Assembly (NCBI RefSeq): GCF_036634195.1
Contig: NZ_JAZIFY010000001.1
Location: 6,334,501-6,398,500, forward strand
Origin: Streptomyces sp. P9-A4
GTDB lineage: Bacteria; Actinomycetota; Actinomycetes; Streptomycetales; Streptomycetaceae
DNA length: 64,000 nucleotides
Direction of reading: 5' to 3'
Program-made: the position numbers and the translations under genes
Shown here: piece after piece, positions 37,227 through 47,055 of the stretch
How positions within the stretch are numbered: position 1 is the first letter of the stretch
Layout of the letters: each line of letters begins with the position of its first letter
The notes under the pieces: generated by a model
Told to the model about the DNA's origin: nothing
The model's input: only the letters and a program-made list of their open reading frames with translations
The model's database searches: none

Positions 37227-39437
37227 GTGGGTGACGGGCGATGGGGTGGCGCCGAACGCTGGCGGTCCGCCGGCAGGACGCTGGCACGGGTGATCGTGGT
37301 CTGGGCGGTGTCGACGCTCACCATGCTCGTGCTCGCCGGGCTGCTCCCGGACTTCCAGCTCCAGTCGGCCGACGGTGACAGCTTCACGCGGACCGCGCTG
37401 ACCGCCGCCGCGGCGGCGGGCGCGTTCGGCCTGCTCGGCGCGCTCGTGTGGCCGCTGATCGTCCGCGCGCTGCTGCTCGTCCCGGCGCTGGTGCTCGGCC
37501 TGCTCGTGTTCTTCCTCAACGGCTCCCTGCTGCTCGTCGCGCTCTGGCTGATCCCCGACGGGCGCGGCGCCGCCGACCCCCAGACCGCCGTGGTCGTCGC
37601 CGCGGTCATGTCCGCCGTCGCCTCCGCCACCTCCACCGCCCTCGCCGTCCGCGACGACGACGCCTACCGGCGCCGCCTCTACCGGCTGACCGGTCGCACC
37701 AGGCCCCGCGAGTCGGGGTCTCCGGGCTCGGGCGAGGCGCCCGAGCAGGCGCCCGGCACGGTCTTCCTCCAGCTCGACGGCGTCGGCCACCACGTGCTGC
37801 GCGGCGCCGTCGCCGACGGTCTGATGCCGACCGTCGCGGGCCTCCTCGACGCCGGCCACCGGCTCACCCCCTGGCGTACGGACTGGTCCAGCCAGACCGG
37901 CGCGAGCCAGCTCGGCATCCTGCACGGCTCCAACGAGGACGTGCCCGCCTTCCGCTGGTACGAGAAGGACACCGGCCGGATCATGGTGTCGAACCGCCCG
38001 GCGAGCGCCGTGGAACTCCAGCGCCGGGCCGTGCGCCGCACCGGGGACGGCGGGCTCCTCACCTTCGACGGCGCCTCCCGGGGCAATCTGTTCAGCGGCG
38101 GCGCCGACCAGCTCGCGCTGGTCCTGTCGATGGCCGCCCGGCGGGGCCCCCGCAACCGCTCGCGCGCCGGCTACTTCGCGTACTTCTCCGACCCCGCCAA
38201 CGCCGTCCGCACCGCGGGCTCGTTCGTCGCCGAGTGCTTCCGCGAGATGAGCCAGTCCACGCGCGCGCTGCTGCGCCGCGAGACCCCGCGGGTCTCGCGC
38301 GGCGGCATGTACCCCTTCGTCCGGGCCTTCGCGACCGTCCTGGAGCGGGACGTCGTGGTCTCCGCCGTGATGGGGGACATGCTCGCCGGGCGGACCGCCG
38401 TCTACGCCGACCTGGTCGCCTACGACGAGGTGGCACACCACTCGGGCCCGCACGGCCGGGACACCGACCAGGTGCTGCGCCGCCTCGACCGCTCGATCGC
38501 GCTCATCGCGACCGTCGCCGAGCACGCGCCCCGCCCGTACCGGATCGTGCTCCTCTCCGACCACGGGCAGAGCCCCGGCGAGACCTTCGAGGGGGCGTAC
38601 GGGCTGACGCTCAAGGAACTCGTCAGGGCCGGGTGCGGGCTGCCCGTGCCGCGTCGGGTGCGGCGGACCCGCCGGGGGCACCCCCAGACGGAGTCCGGGG
38701 GAGGTTCGGAGGCGCGGGACGCGGCCAGGGACGCGGTGCGCCTCGCGCTGCACCGGCCCGTGGACGAGACCGGCGAGTCGGCGCGGGAGCTGCCCGCCCG
38801 GCCCTCCGAACCGGTCGTCCTCGCCTCCGGGAACCTCGGCCTGATCTCCTTCCCGGACGTGCCGCACCGGATGACCCGGGAGGAGATCGAGCGGCGCCAC
38901 CCGGCACTGCTGCGTACCCTCGCGCACCATCCGGGGATCGGTTTCGTGCTGGTGGCGAGCGCCGAGCACGGTTCGGTGGTGCTCGCCGGGGACGGCGCGG
39001 AGGTGCCGGTCGCCGAGCTCGACGACGCGGGGCCACTGGCCGTCTTCGGGCCGGGGGCGGCGCGCGCGGTACGGCGTACCGACGGCTTCCCGCACGTCGC
39101 GGACATCATGGTCAACTCGATGTACGACCCGGCGAGCGGCGCCGTGCACGCCTTCGAGGCGCAGATCGGCTCGCACGGAGGGCTCGGCGGCGAGCAGTCG
39201 CACCCCTTCCTGCTGTCGCCGCCGGAACTCTCGCCGCCCGTCGGGGCGGGGGAGGAGCTGGTCGGCGCGGAGCAGGTGCACCGGGTGCTGCGGCGCTGGC
39301 TGGGGGAGTCCTCGGGGCCGCAGGTGCCGCTGGGGCAGGTGGGTCCACTGGGTCCACTGGAGATTTCCCCGTCCATACACGAAACGGAATCAGTTCTTCC
39401 GGTCGAAGGGCCGGTCGCACCGGACAAAAGTCACTGA
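37227..39437 (+). CDS. Membrane protein: holin-like N-terminus fused to alkaline-phosphatase-fold phosphodiesterase
   Basis: 736 residues. The first 140 contain about four membrane segments (VIVVWAVSTLTMLVLAGLLP, AAAAGAFGLLGALVWPLIVR, LLLVPALVLGLLVFFLNGSL, VVVAAVMSAVASATSTALAV) of the phage-holin/DUF type. From about residue 170 an alkaline-phosphatase-superfamily domain begins: TVFLQLDGVGHHVLRGAVAD with the metal-binding Asp, DLVAYDEVAHHSGPHGRDTD, LLSDHGQSPGETFEGAYG and a C-terminal GSHGGLGGEQSHPFLL with further metal ligands. It would hydrolyse a phosphodiester or phosphonate at the membrane surface; the substrate is unknown. GTG 37227 is the likely start. Confidence 0.88.
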   Translation: MGDGRWGGAERWRSAGRTLARVIVVWAVSTLTMLVLAGLLPDFQLQSADGDSFTRTALTAAAAAGAFGLLGALVWPLIVRALLLVPALVLGLLVFFLNGSLLLVALWLIPDGRGAADPQTAVVVAAVMSAVASATSTALAVRDDDAYRRRLYRLTGRTRPRESGSPGSGEAPEQAPGTVFLQLDGVGHHVLRGAVADGLMPTVAGLLDAGHRLTPWRTDWSSQTGASQLGILHGSNEDVPAFRWYEKDTGRIMVSNRPASAVELQRRAVRRTGDGGLLTFDGASRGNLFSGGADQLALVLSMAARRGPRNRSRAGYFAYFSDPANAVRTAGSFVAECFREMSQSTRALLRRETPRVSRGGMYPFVRAFATVLERDVVVSAVMGDMLAGRTAVYADLVAYDEVAHHSGPHGRDTDQVLRRLDRSIALIATVAEHAPRPYRIVLLSDHGQSPGETFEGAYGLTLKELVRAGCGLPVPRRVRRTRRGHPQTESGGGSEARDAARDAVRLALHRPVDETGESARELPARPSEPVVLASGNLGLISFPDVPHRMTREEIERRHPALLRTLAHHPGIGFVLVASAEHGSVVLAGDGAEVPVAELDDAGPLAVFGPGAARAVRRTDGFPHVADIMVNSMYDPASGAVHAFEAQIGSHGGLGGEQSHPFLLSPPELSPPVGAGEELVGAEQVHRVLRRWLGESSGPQVPLGQVGPLGPLEISPSIHETESVLPVEGPVAPDKSH

Positions 39438-39503
39438 TTTGGATGCCTGTTCGCCGTTACCGGACGATGGTCCGGATTTGTACGACGGAAGGCGCCCCAC
39501 CCC

Positions 39504-40946
39504 ATGAGCACGGCCACCACAACTCCACAGAGCGGGCCCGTCACCGGGGCCGCCGGGAACACCGGCGACACCGGCAAGGGCGCGGACGGCAAGCACGCCC
39601 GCCGCTTCGGGCTCCCCGTCGCGACCGCCCTGGTCATGGGCAACATCATCGGCGGCGGAATCTTCCTGCTGCCCGCCTCCGTCGCCCCCTACGGCACCAT
39701 CAGCCTCGTCGCCTTCGGCGTCCTCACCCTCGGCGCGATCGCCCTCGCCCTCGTCTTCGGCCGCCTCGCCCACCGCCACCCGGCGACCGGCGGACCGTAC
39801 GTCTACGCCCGCGAGGCCTTCGGCGACTTCGCCGGATTCCTCACGGCCTGGTCCTACTGGGCCACCACCTGGGTCTCCAACGCGGCCCTCGCCGTCGCCG
39901 CCGTCGGCTACCTCGACGTGCTGGTCCCGCTCCACGGGTCGACGGCCGCCACCCTCGGCGCCGCGCTCCTCCTCCAGTGGCTCCCGGCCCTCGCCAACCT
40001 CGCCGGCACCCGCTACGTGGGCGCCGTGCAGCTCGTCGCCACCGTGCTCAAGTTCCTGCCACTGCTGCTCGTCGCCGTCAGCGGGCTCTTCTTCTTCGAC
40101 AGCGCCAACCTCGGCCCCTTCCGCGCCGGCGGCGAGAGCTCCCTCGGAGCCGTCTCGGCCTCCGCCGCGATCCTGCTCTTCAGCTACCTCGGCGTCGAGT
40201 CGGCCGCCGTCAGCGCGGGCGAGGTCCGCGACCCGCGCCGCAACGTCGGGCGCGCCACCGTCCTCGGCACCCTCGCCGCCGCCCTCCTCTACCTCCTCAC
40301 CACCCTCTCCGTCTTCGGCACCGTCCCGCACGAGCGGCTCGTCGCCTCCGACGCCCCCTTCACGGACGCCGTCGACCTCATGTTCGGCGGCTCCTGGGGC
40401 GGCACCGCCGTCGCCTGCATGGCGCTCGTCTCGATGGTCGGCGCGCTCAACGGCTGGACCCTGCTCAGCGCCCAGACCCCCTACGCGGCGGCGCGCGACG
40501 GGCTCTTCCCCAAGGCCTTCGCCCGCAAGCGGCGCGGGGTCCCCACGGTCGGCGTCGTCGTGACCGTCGTCCTCGCCTCGCTGCTGACCGTCTACAACTA
40601 CACATCCGGCACCCAGCGCGTCTTCGAGACCCTCGTACTCGTCACCACCTTCACCGCCACCGTCCCCTACCTGCTCTCCTCCGCCGCGCAGCTGTACTTC
40701 CTGCTCTCCGGACAGTCCGACCGGGTCCACCGCCCCCGCCTGGTCCGCGACACCGTCCTCGCCCTCGCCGCCTTCGGCTTCTCCCTCTGGCTGGTCGCGG
40801 GCTCCGGCTACGCCGCCGTCTACCAGGGCGTCCTGTTCCTCTTCGCGGGAGTGCTCGTCTTCGCGTGGATGTCGGCCCGCCGCCGACGAGCGGCGGCGGG
40901 GGAGGCGGCGCCCGGCCACCCGTCGCCGCCACCGCCGGGTCAGTGA
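39504..40946 (+). CDS. APC family amino-acid permease
   Basis: 480 residues, 12 predicted membrane segments. The first, VATALVMGNIIGGGIFLLPA, carries the GxG(I) substrate motif of the arginine/agmatine antiporter branch. The central ILLFSYLGVESAAVSAGEV and the cytosolic loop EVRDPRRNVGRATVLGTL are characteristic, as is GWTLLSAQTPYAAARDGLFP. N- and C-termini are low-complexity. It would exchange or import a basic or polar amino acid. ATG 39504; the region before it is AT-richer (39430-39490) and probably holds the promoter. Confidence 0.93.
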   Translation: MSTATTTPQSGPVTGAAGNTGDTGKGADGKHARRFGLPVATALVMGNIIGGGIFLLPASVAPYGTISLVAFGVLTLGAIALALVFGRLAHRHPATGGPYVYAREAFGDFAGFLTAWSYWATTWVSNAALAVAAVGYLDVLVPLHGSTAATLGAALLLQWLPALANLAGTRYVGAVQLVATVLKFLPLLLVAVSGLFFFDSANLGPFRAGGESSLGAVSASAAILLFSYLGVESAAVSAGEVRDPRRNVGRATVLGTLAAALLYLLTTLSVFGTVPHERLVASDAPFTDAVDLMFGGSWGGTAVACMALVSMVGALNGWTLLSAQTPYAAARDGLFPKAFARKRRGVPTVGVVVTVVLASLLTVYNYTSGTQRVFETLVLVTTFTATVPYLLSSAAQLYFLLSGQSDRVHRPRLVRDTVLALAAFGFSLWLVAGSGYAAVYQGVLFLFAGVLVFAWMSARRRRAAAGEAAPGHPSPPPPGQ

Positions 40947-41032
40947 AAGAACGGCCCCGACCGTAGGCCGCCCGGGCGGATCTCCCCTCCGGGGCGTCGG
41001 CCCACGACCCCGACGGGGCAGTACGGATCTCC

Positions 41033-41416
41033 GTGAGCCCCGCGCCCGTGCCGACCCTCGCGCCCGCCGCCCCGGCGGGGCGTCCACCGCGCCCGGAACG
41101 GCGCCGGCACCGCTGGATCGCGCTGTTCCTCGTCCTCGCCGCGCTGTTCGGCAGCGGAGCCGCCACGGCCACCGGCGGCGCCGAACTCCGCCCCGCGGCC
41201 GCCTCCCCGGCGTCCGACCCGGGCGGCGAGACGCACGACACGGCCGCCACCGAGGCCGGACTGCCCGGCCGCGCGCGACGGCACCGGACGGGCCTCCGCC
41301 CGGTCCGGCCCCCGCGCCTCCACCACGGGGGCCCCGGCCATCGCGACGCCCCCGCCCCCGCTTCCGTGCCCGCTCCGCGCGGTGACGTGCTCCGGTGCGT
41401 GGTGATGCGCTGCTGA
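41033..41416 (+). CDS. Small exported or membrane-anchored protein with C-terminal Cys motif
   Basis: 127 residues. The basic start RPERRRHRWIALFLVLAALFG is a signal anchor (about residues 20-42). The rest is Pro/Arg/Ala-rich and disordered-looking and ends GDVLRCVVMRC, with two cysteines, one of them the last residue. I do not recognise a family. The GTG start has only a weak ribosome site. The following small gene on the same strand may belong with it. Confidence 0.5.
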   Translation: MSPAPVPTLAPAAPAGRPPRPERRRHRWIALFLVLAALFGSGAATATGGAELRPAAASPASDPGGETHDTAATEAGLPGRARRHRTGLRPVRPPRLHHGGPGHRDAPAPASVPAPRGDVLRCVVMRC

Positions 41417-41478
41417 GAGGCCCCGCCTCGCAGCAGTCCCGACATCACACCCCCCCACGCACCACGAGGAGCTTCGCC

Positions 41479-41688
41479 ATGCCCGTCGACCCGTTCGCCG
41501 TCCTCCAGGCCCTGCTGCGCGCCGAGGCCTCCCGCGCCCAGCGCCCCGAACGCCCGGTGTCGGAGCCCGCCACCCCTGACCGGGCCTCCGCCCCCGCCGC
41601 CGCCCCGGTCCAGGCCCCGACGTCCGAGCCGAGCCCGGTGCACGCCTCGCCCGCGCCGCCCACGCGCCGTGAGGGCAGGGTGCGCTGA
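41479..41688 (+). CDS. Small hypothetical protein
   Basis: 69 residues: an N-terminal amphipathic helix PVDPFAVLQALLRAEASRAQ then a Pro/Ala/Ser-rich disordered tail ending TRREGRVR. ATG 41479 has a strong ribosome site (GAGGAG at 41466-41471). No function can be given. Confidence 0.6.
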   Translation: MPVDPFAVLQALLRAEASRAQRPERPVSEPATPDRASAPAAAPVQAPTSEPSPVHASPAPPTRREGRVR

Positions 41689-41765
41689 CCCTTCGTGACG
41701 CCCCGACGCGGGCCACGGCGAAATCCGATTTGCGTACCGGTGGACGGACGTACGAGGCTGTCCCG

Positions 41766-43645
41766 ATGACCTCGACCGACCGGAACACCAGACCCGATCG
41801 GTCCGCCGGACCCGCGTCCGGCACGGCGAAGGGCCCACCCGGCAGCCCGGGTACGCGTACGAGCGACGGCTCGGACCCCAGCTCAAGCCCCGCCCCCGGC
41901 CCCCGCCCCACGCTCCCGCGCCGTGCCGCCCGGCGGCTCCTCGCCTTCGCTCGCCGCCCCTACCTGGACCGCCGGGACCCCTCGTACCGCATCCGCCGGT
42001 GGCCCGACCTCGTCGCGCTCTGCTTCGCCACCGTCTTCTTCTGGTCGAGCCTGACGCCCTCCCTCGTGCCGCGCCCCTGGTACCTCCAGGGCCTCGTCGG
42101 CGGGATCACCGCCACCATCGGGTACGCCCTCGGCTCCGGCCTCGCCTGGATCGTCCGGACCCTGGTGCGCCGGCGGCCCCCCGAGTGGTTCCGGACCCGC
42201 TGCTGGCAGGCGTACTGGCTGCTCAGCCCGGTCCTCGCCGTGTGGTGCATCTCCGAGAGCGCCCGGATGCACGTCAGCTGAGGGCCCTCCAGGAGCTGCC
42301 GCCCTCCCTGACCTGGCACACGCCGATGATCGCGCTGATCGCGCTCGGCCTGCTGCTCGTGGCGCTCTTCGTCGCCCGCGCCGTACGGCTCGGCTCCGTC
42401 ACCCTGATACGGCTGCTCGGCAGGCTCCTGCCCCGGCCCGTCGCGTTCGGCGTCGGCGCGGTCCTCTCCGCCCTCGTGGTCCTCGTCGGCGTCCGCGACG
42501 TGGTCTTCGACCGGGGAATCGTCGACATCGCCGACCGCATCGCCGAGGCCACCAACGGAGGCACCAAGGACGGCATCGAGCGCCCCGCCTCCCGCCTGGT
42601 CTCCGGCGGGCCCGGATCGCTCGTCCCCTGGGAGGGCCTCGGCTTCCAGGGGCGCAACTTCGCCGGTTCCACGCCGACCCGCGACGCCCTCACCGCCTGG
42701 AGCGGCAGGCCCGCCCGTGACCCGGTCCGCGTGTACGTGCCGTCCGCGCTGCCCGCCGCCTTCGCGGACGACCCGCCGTTCGCCGCGCAGGCCCGGCTCG
42801 CCGTCCGCGAGCTCGACCGCACCGGCGCCTTCGACCGCGCGGTCCTCGCCGTGGCGGGCACCACGGGGACCGGCTGGGTCGACCCGAACGTCGCCGAGGC
42901 CCTGGAGTACATGTACGGCGGCGACACCGCGATCGTCGCCGTCCAGTACTCCTACCTGCCCAGCTGGGTGTCCTTCCTCGTCGACAAGGAGAAGGCCGGG
43001 CAGGCCACCCGCGCCCTCCTCGACGCCGTACGCGAACGGCTCGACGCCCTCCCCGCCGACCGGCGGCCCCGGCTCGTCGTCACCGGCGAGAGCCTGGGCG
43101 CCTACGCCGTCGAGGCCTCCTTCGAGGGTGCCGACGACCTCCTCGCCTCCACCGACGGCGCCCTCCTCATGGGCGCCCCGAACTTCTCACCGGTCTCCCG
43201 CGAGATCCGCCGCGACCGCGACCCGGGCAGCCCGGTCTGGCGCCCGCAGTACCGGGGCGGCGCCCACATCCGCTTCGCCCAGTTCCCCGAGACCGACCTC
43301 GCGCGCCCGGCCGCCGCGTGGGAGCACCCGCGCGCGGTCTATCTGCAGAACGCCTCCGACCCCGTCGTCTGGTGGTCGCCCGACCTCCTCCTGAGCCGCC
43401 CCGCGTGGCTCGACGAACCCCTCGGCCCCGACATCACGCCCGAGATCACCTGGTTCCCGTTCGTCGCCTTCTGGCAGACCTCGGTGGACATGGCGGTGTC
43501 GTACGGGGTCGACGCGCCGCACGGCCACCGGTACGGGGCAGGGGCGGTCGACGGCTGGGCGGCGGTCCTCCCGCCACCGGGCTGGACCGCGGCCGACACA
43601 ACCCGCCTGCGCGCCTTCATCGGCCACCGCCCGGCGGCGTACTGA
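41766..43645 (+). pseudogene. Membrane alpha/beta-hydrolase family protein, frameshifted
   Basis: The first frame (ATG 41766) has a disordered N-terminus, then membrane segments DLVALCFATVFFWSSLTPSL, GLVGGITATIGYALGSGLAW and a third, and stops early at TGA 42279-42281 after ESARMHVS. The next frame continues without a break as RQLRALQELPPSLTWHTPMI, two more membrane segments and the alpha/beta hydrolase domain with nucleophile elbow VVTGESLGAYAVEA, ending at 43645. Adding one base near 42271 (CAC-GTC to CAC-CGT) restores ARMHRQLRALQ and a 626-residue protein. The loss of one C is a recent mutation or an assembly error. The complete protein is a membrane-anchored hydrolase of unknown substrate. 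Confidence 0.8.
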
Positions 43646-43839
43646 ACGCCCGACCCCGAGCGCCCCTCAGGGCAGCCCCGCGCCCGTCGGCCCTTCGAGG
43701 CGCCACCGGCCCCCACTGCCCGTCAGGGCCTCGCCCGCCCCCTCCGGCCCCCGGGGCAGCACCGTGAACGCGTGCTCCCTCAGGGCCCCTTCTAGTGGTA
43801 GGGCCGAGGACGTACTCCTCCCGCTCCGCTCCGCACCGC

Positions 43840-45093
43840 TCAGGCGGTCTCCGCCGTCGGCTGAACCCCCACCGCCCCCTCCGAGGGCCCCGCCTGCTCC
43901 AGGCGTTCCGCTCGCTCGTTCCGCCGGCCGTGCAGCCGCACCAGGCCCGCCGTCACCGTCGCGAGGACCGCGAGCGCGACCAGGGCCGGGACCAGGCCGA
44001 CGAGCGGGCCCGCCGCCAGGCAGCAGACGCCGCCCGTGGCCAGGGCGGTCGGCCGGCGGCCCGAGGTGCGCCGTACGATCGCCGCCGCACCGAGCAGGTA
44101 CACACCGACGCCACCGGTCAACGACCAGGCCACCACCCCGTGCAGGGGCTCGGCGAGGCCGTAGTGGCCGGTGTCGGCGACCTGCTGGAGGACCTTCTTC
44201 ATGCCGAGCGCGCAGAGCACGACGCCCGCGACCAGCGGAAGGTGCAGGAAGGTGTACACATCGCTGGCGAACCGGGTGCGTTCGTCGCCGTCGAGCCCGG
44301 TGAGCCGGTGCTCCGCAGCCTCGCCGAGCTGCCGGAAGTACAGCCGCCACAGCCCCGCCGACAGCAGCAGTCCGGCGGCCGAGGCGCCGAGCACGGCGAC
44401 GGTGAGCGGGAATCCGGAGACGCCGACGCCCATCGCGACGATCGACTCGCCGAGCGCGATGATCACGATCAGGCCGTGCCGCTCGGCGAAGTGCCCGGGT
44501 GAGTTGACCCGCCAGCCGGACGAGCCGTTGACATAGATGCCGCCGTAGTCGACGACCACCGCTCCCAGCCACAAAAGGAGTTGGACCCGCCCGCTGTGAG
44601 CGCTGCCGATCAGGAGGAGGGCCAGCGGCGGCAGGACGGACATCAGCGCCGTACGCCGAAGGGTGGCGCGCAGGGCGGCGTCCCCGGGGCTGGAGATCCA
44701 GTACGAGGCCAGGTGGAGGACGCGCACCGCGCCGTAGCAGAGCACGAACAGCAGCGGCGCCGGCAGTCCGCCGGGCGCGTGCGAGAACACCTCCGGCACG
44801 GCCAGCGACACGATCAGGACGACGGCCATCACGGTGACGAGGACGCCGAACAAGGCGCCGGAGTCGGCCCGTACGACATTGCCCAGCCAGGCGAAGCTGC
44901 ACCAGCACCACCAGAGCAGCGCCAGCACGACCATCGCGCCGACCACCCGGAACGGCGAGGGCGCCGCCGCCATCAGCGCGGTGACCTGCGTGATCGCGTA
45001 CACGAACACCAGGTCGAAGAAGAGCTCCGCGGGCGTCACCCGGTGATCGTCCGCGGTGGCCACCATCCGGGCCCGTTCCCTGTTCCACACCAT
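43840..45093 (-). CDS. Low temperature requirement A (LtrA) family membrane protein
   Basis: 417 residues, about 11-12 membrane segments. The family start VTPAELFFDLVFVYAITQVT and the mid-protein FAERHGLIVIIALGESIVAM are diagnostic, together with YFRQLGEAAEHRL. LtrA was named for growth at low temperature in Listeria; the biochemical role is unknown. ATG 45093 follows GGGGAGA. The 194 bases downstream (43646-43839) hold no supported gene. Confidence 0.93.
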   Translation of the reverse strand: MVWNRERARMVATADDHRVTPAELFFDLVFVYAITQVTALMAAAPSPFRVVGAMVVLALLWWCWCSFAWLGNVVRADSGALFGVLVTVMAVVLIVSLAVPEVFSHAPGGLPAPLLFVLCYGAVRVLHLASYWISSPGDAALRATLRRTALMSVLPPLALLLIGSAHSGRVQLLLWLGAVVVDYGGIYVNGSSGWRVNSPGHFAERHGLIVIIALGESIVAMGVGVSGFPLTVAVLGASAAGLLLSAGLWRLYFRQLGEAAEHRLTGLDGDERTRFASDVYTFLHLPLVAGVVLCALGMKKVLQQVADTGHYGLAEPLHGVVAWSLTGGVGVYLLGAAAIVRRTSGRRPTALATGGVCCLAAGPLVGLVPALVALAVLATVTAGLVRLHGRRNERAERLEQAGPSEGAVGVQPTAETA

Positions 45094-45374
45094 CTCTGTC
45101 TCCCCCTTCGGGGGACCGGTACCGGCCACCCCGGCGCGAACGATACCCACGCCCGGGGCACGACGACACGACGTCCGGAACACGGGCGGGCGCGACCCGC
45201 CGGCCACCCCGGGCGCACCGCATTACCTCGGACGTAATCGACCCCCTCCGCTCCGCCCGGCATGCTCAGGACCACCGGAACCCGGGCGGCGCACTCCGCT
45301 CGGGCTCCGGCCCACCGCCCGGACGAACGTCCCCTGAACGCCCCTTGAACGTCCCCCTTGGAGGGTGATCCGCC

Positions 45375-45797
45375 ATGTCCCAGGCCCTGCTGTCCGGTCT
45401 CGCCCGCACCACCCGGCCCCAGGCCGCGGTGCGCCGTTTCCTGGCCCTCGACGCCGTCGTCACCGGCGCCAACGGCATCGCCTACGCCGCCGCCTCGGGA
45501 CCGCTCGGTGAGTTCCTCGGCGTCGACTCCGGCCTCCTGCTCGAACTCGGCGTCTTCCTCACCCTGTTCGCCGCCGGGGTCGGCTGGCTCGCGAGCCGCC
45601 CGCAGCCCCCGGCGCTCGCCGTGAAGCTCGTCGTCGACGCCAACGTCCTCTGGGCCGTGCTGAGCGTCGTCGCCCTGATCGCCTGGCTGGAGCCGACCAC
45701 CGCCGGCCTGGTGTGGACCCCGATGCAGGCGGCCACCGTCGCCGGCTTCGCCGCACTCCAGTGGGCGGCCCTGCGGGCCGTCGCCGCTAGCCGCTGA
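45375..45797 (+). CDS. Four-helix integral membrane protein, hypothetical
   Basis: 140 residues with about four hydrophobic helices: AVVTGANGIAYAAASGPLGE, LLLELGVFLTLFAAGVGWLA, NVLWAVLSVVALIAWLEP and MQAATVAGFAALQWAALRAV. No conserved catalytic residue is visible. ATG 45375 has GGAGGG at 45360-45365. It is convergent with the XRE gene and the two overlap by 11 bases. Confidence 0.75.
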   Translation: MSQALLSGLARTTRPQAAVRRFLALDAVVTGANGIAYAAASGPLGEFLGVDSGLLLELGVFLTLFAAGVGWLASRPQPPALAVKLVVDANVLWAVLSVVALIAWLEPTTAGLVWTPMQAATVAGFAALQWAALRAVAASR

Positions 45798-46620
45798 CCG
45801 GCGGCAGTGACCGCAGGTACGCGACCGTCTCCGGGTCGGCCGGGAGGAACGTCTCGATGGCCAGCTCGGCGACGGTCACGTCCAGCGGCGTGTTGAACGT
45901 CGAGATCGACGACACGAACGACAGCACCCGCCCGTCGTGCTCGATCCGCAGCGGCAGCGCGAAGTACGGGTACGGCTCCTCGTCCGACGCACCGGCACTG
46001 CCACCGGCGGCGTCGGTGTCCGCGCCCGGCGGCAGCGGGTACGCCGCCACCTCCGCGTACAGCGCGCGCAGCGACTCCGAGCGCGCCAGACCGATCTGAC
46101 GCTCCATCTGCGCCAGCAGATGCCCCCGCCACTCCCGCAGGTTCCGGATCCGGGGCGCGAGGCCCTCCGGGTGCAGGGTGATCCGCATCGTGTTCAGCGG
46201 CGGGGTCAGCAGATGCTCCGGCAGCCCTTCGAGCAGCAGCCCGATGCCCCGGTTGGCCGCCACCACCGTGTACGAGCCGTCCACCACGAGCGCCGGATAC
46301 GGCTCGTACCCCTGGAGCAGCCGCTCGATGCCCTCCCGGAGCGTCTCCAGACGCGGGGCGTCGAGCGGCGACTCCGTGTACCGGGGCGCGTACCCGGCGG
46401 CGAGCAGCAGCGCGTTCCGCTCGCGGACCGGCACCTCCAGGTGCTCGGCGAGCCTCAGCACCATCTCCTCGCTCGGCCGCGACCGCCCCGTCTCCACGAA
46501 CGAGATGTGCCGCGCCGAGGAGTCGGCGCGCAGCGCCAGCTCCAGCTGGCTCAGCCGCCGCTGCTCGCGCCAGCCGCGCAGCAGCGGCCCCACCCCCGTG
46601 TCGCTCACGACAGTCGTCAT
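45787..46620 (-). CDS. XRE family regulator with MmyB-like ligand-binding domain
   Basis: 277 residues. The HTH_XRE domain is at about 10-65: LLRGWREQRRLSQLELALRA, then ADSSARHISFVETGRSRPSE. The rest is the MmyB/PAS-like domain common in Streptomyces: GYEPYPALVVDGSYTVVAAN, LNTMRITLHPEGLAPRIRNL and a strand region RIEHDGRVLSFVSSISTFNT, thought to bind fatty acid or another small hydrophobic ligand. ATG 46620; divergent from the pterin dehydratase gene by 91 bases. Confidence 0.93.
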   Translation of the reverse strand: MTTVVSDTGVGPLLRGWREQRRLSQLELALRADSSARHISFVETGRSRPSEEMVLRLAEHLEVPVRERNALLLAAGYAPRYTESPLDAPRLETLREGIERLLQGYEPYPALVVDGSYTVVAANRGIGLLLEGLPEHLLTPPLNTMRITLHPEGLAPRIRNLREWRGHLLAQMERQIGLARSESLRALYAEVAAYPLPPGADTDAAGGSAGASDEEPYPYFALPLRIEHDGRVLSFVSSISTFNTPLDVTVAELAIETFLPADPETVAYLRSLPPVSG

Positions 46621-46711
46621 GGCCAGACGGTATCCCAGAGGTGGACCCGGGTACGTTTCCCCGGGGACGCCTGTCCGTCACCCGCGCCACCCGTCCGGAG
46701 GGAGCACCGCC

Positions 46712-47017
46712 GTGCCCACACAGCCGCTGTCGCAGAAGGAGATCGAGGACCGACTGCGGGAGCTTCCCGGCTGGTCGGTCGCAGAGGACCGCCTCACCCG
46801 CGCCTACCGGCTCGACGACCACTTCGCCGCCACCGCGCTCGTGGTCCATGTGGCCCGGATCCAGCAGGAGCTGGGCCACCACTCCGACCTGACCCTGGGA
46901 TACGACACCGTCTCCCTGTCCGTGAACACCCACTCCGCGGGCGGCGCCGTCACCGGAAAGGACTTCGAACTCGCCGAGCGCGTCGAAGGGATCGCGCCCG
47001 GCCACGGCGCCCGCTGA
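46712..47017 (+). CDS. Pterin-4a-carbinolamine dehydratase family protein
   Basis: 101 residues. Conserved features are IEDRLRELPGWSV at the start, the core VVHVARIQQELGHHSDLTLG containing the catalytic histidines, and VSLSVNTHSAGGAVTGKDFE. In animals and Pseudomonas the enzyme recycles tetrahydrobiopterin; many bacterial copies have other roles. GTG 46712 follows GGAGGGAG at 46697-46704. Confidence 0.93.
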   Translation: MPTQPLSQKEIEDRLRELPGWSVAEDRLTRAYRLDDHFAATALVVHVARIQQELGHHSDLTLGYDTVSLSVNTHSAGGAVTGKDFELAERVEGIAPGHGAR

Positions 47018-47055
47018 CCCGCACCGGTCACCGCACCCCTCGTAGGATCAGGGGC

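Noticed and set aside
37448..40966. 1172-codon plus-strand frame crossing the phosphodiesterase and APC genes
   Set aside because: Arg/Pro/Ala-rich and spans two well-supported genes in another frame.
43667..43800. Minus-strand frame ending EHAFTVLPRGPEGAGEALTG, in the gap after LtrA
   Set aside because: The codon pattern is gene-like for about 40 codons, but there is no start codon or ribosome site and it begins inside unusual codons. It may be the remnant of a lost gene, yet I cannot support it as a feature.
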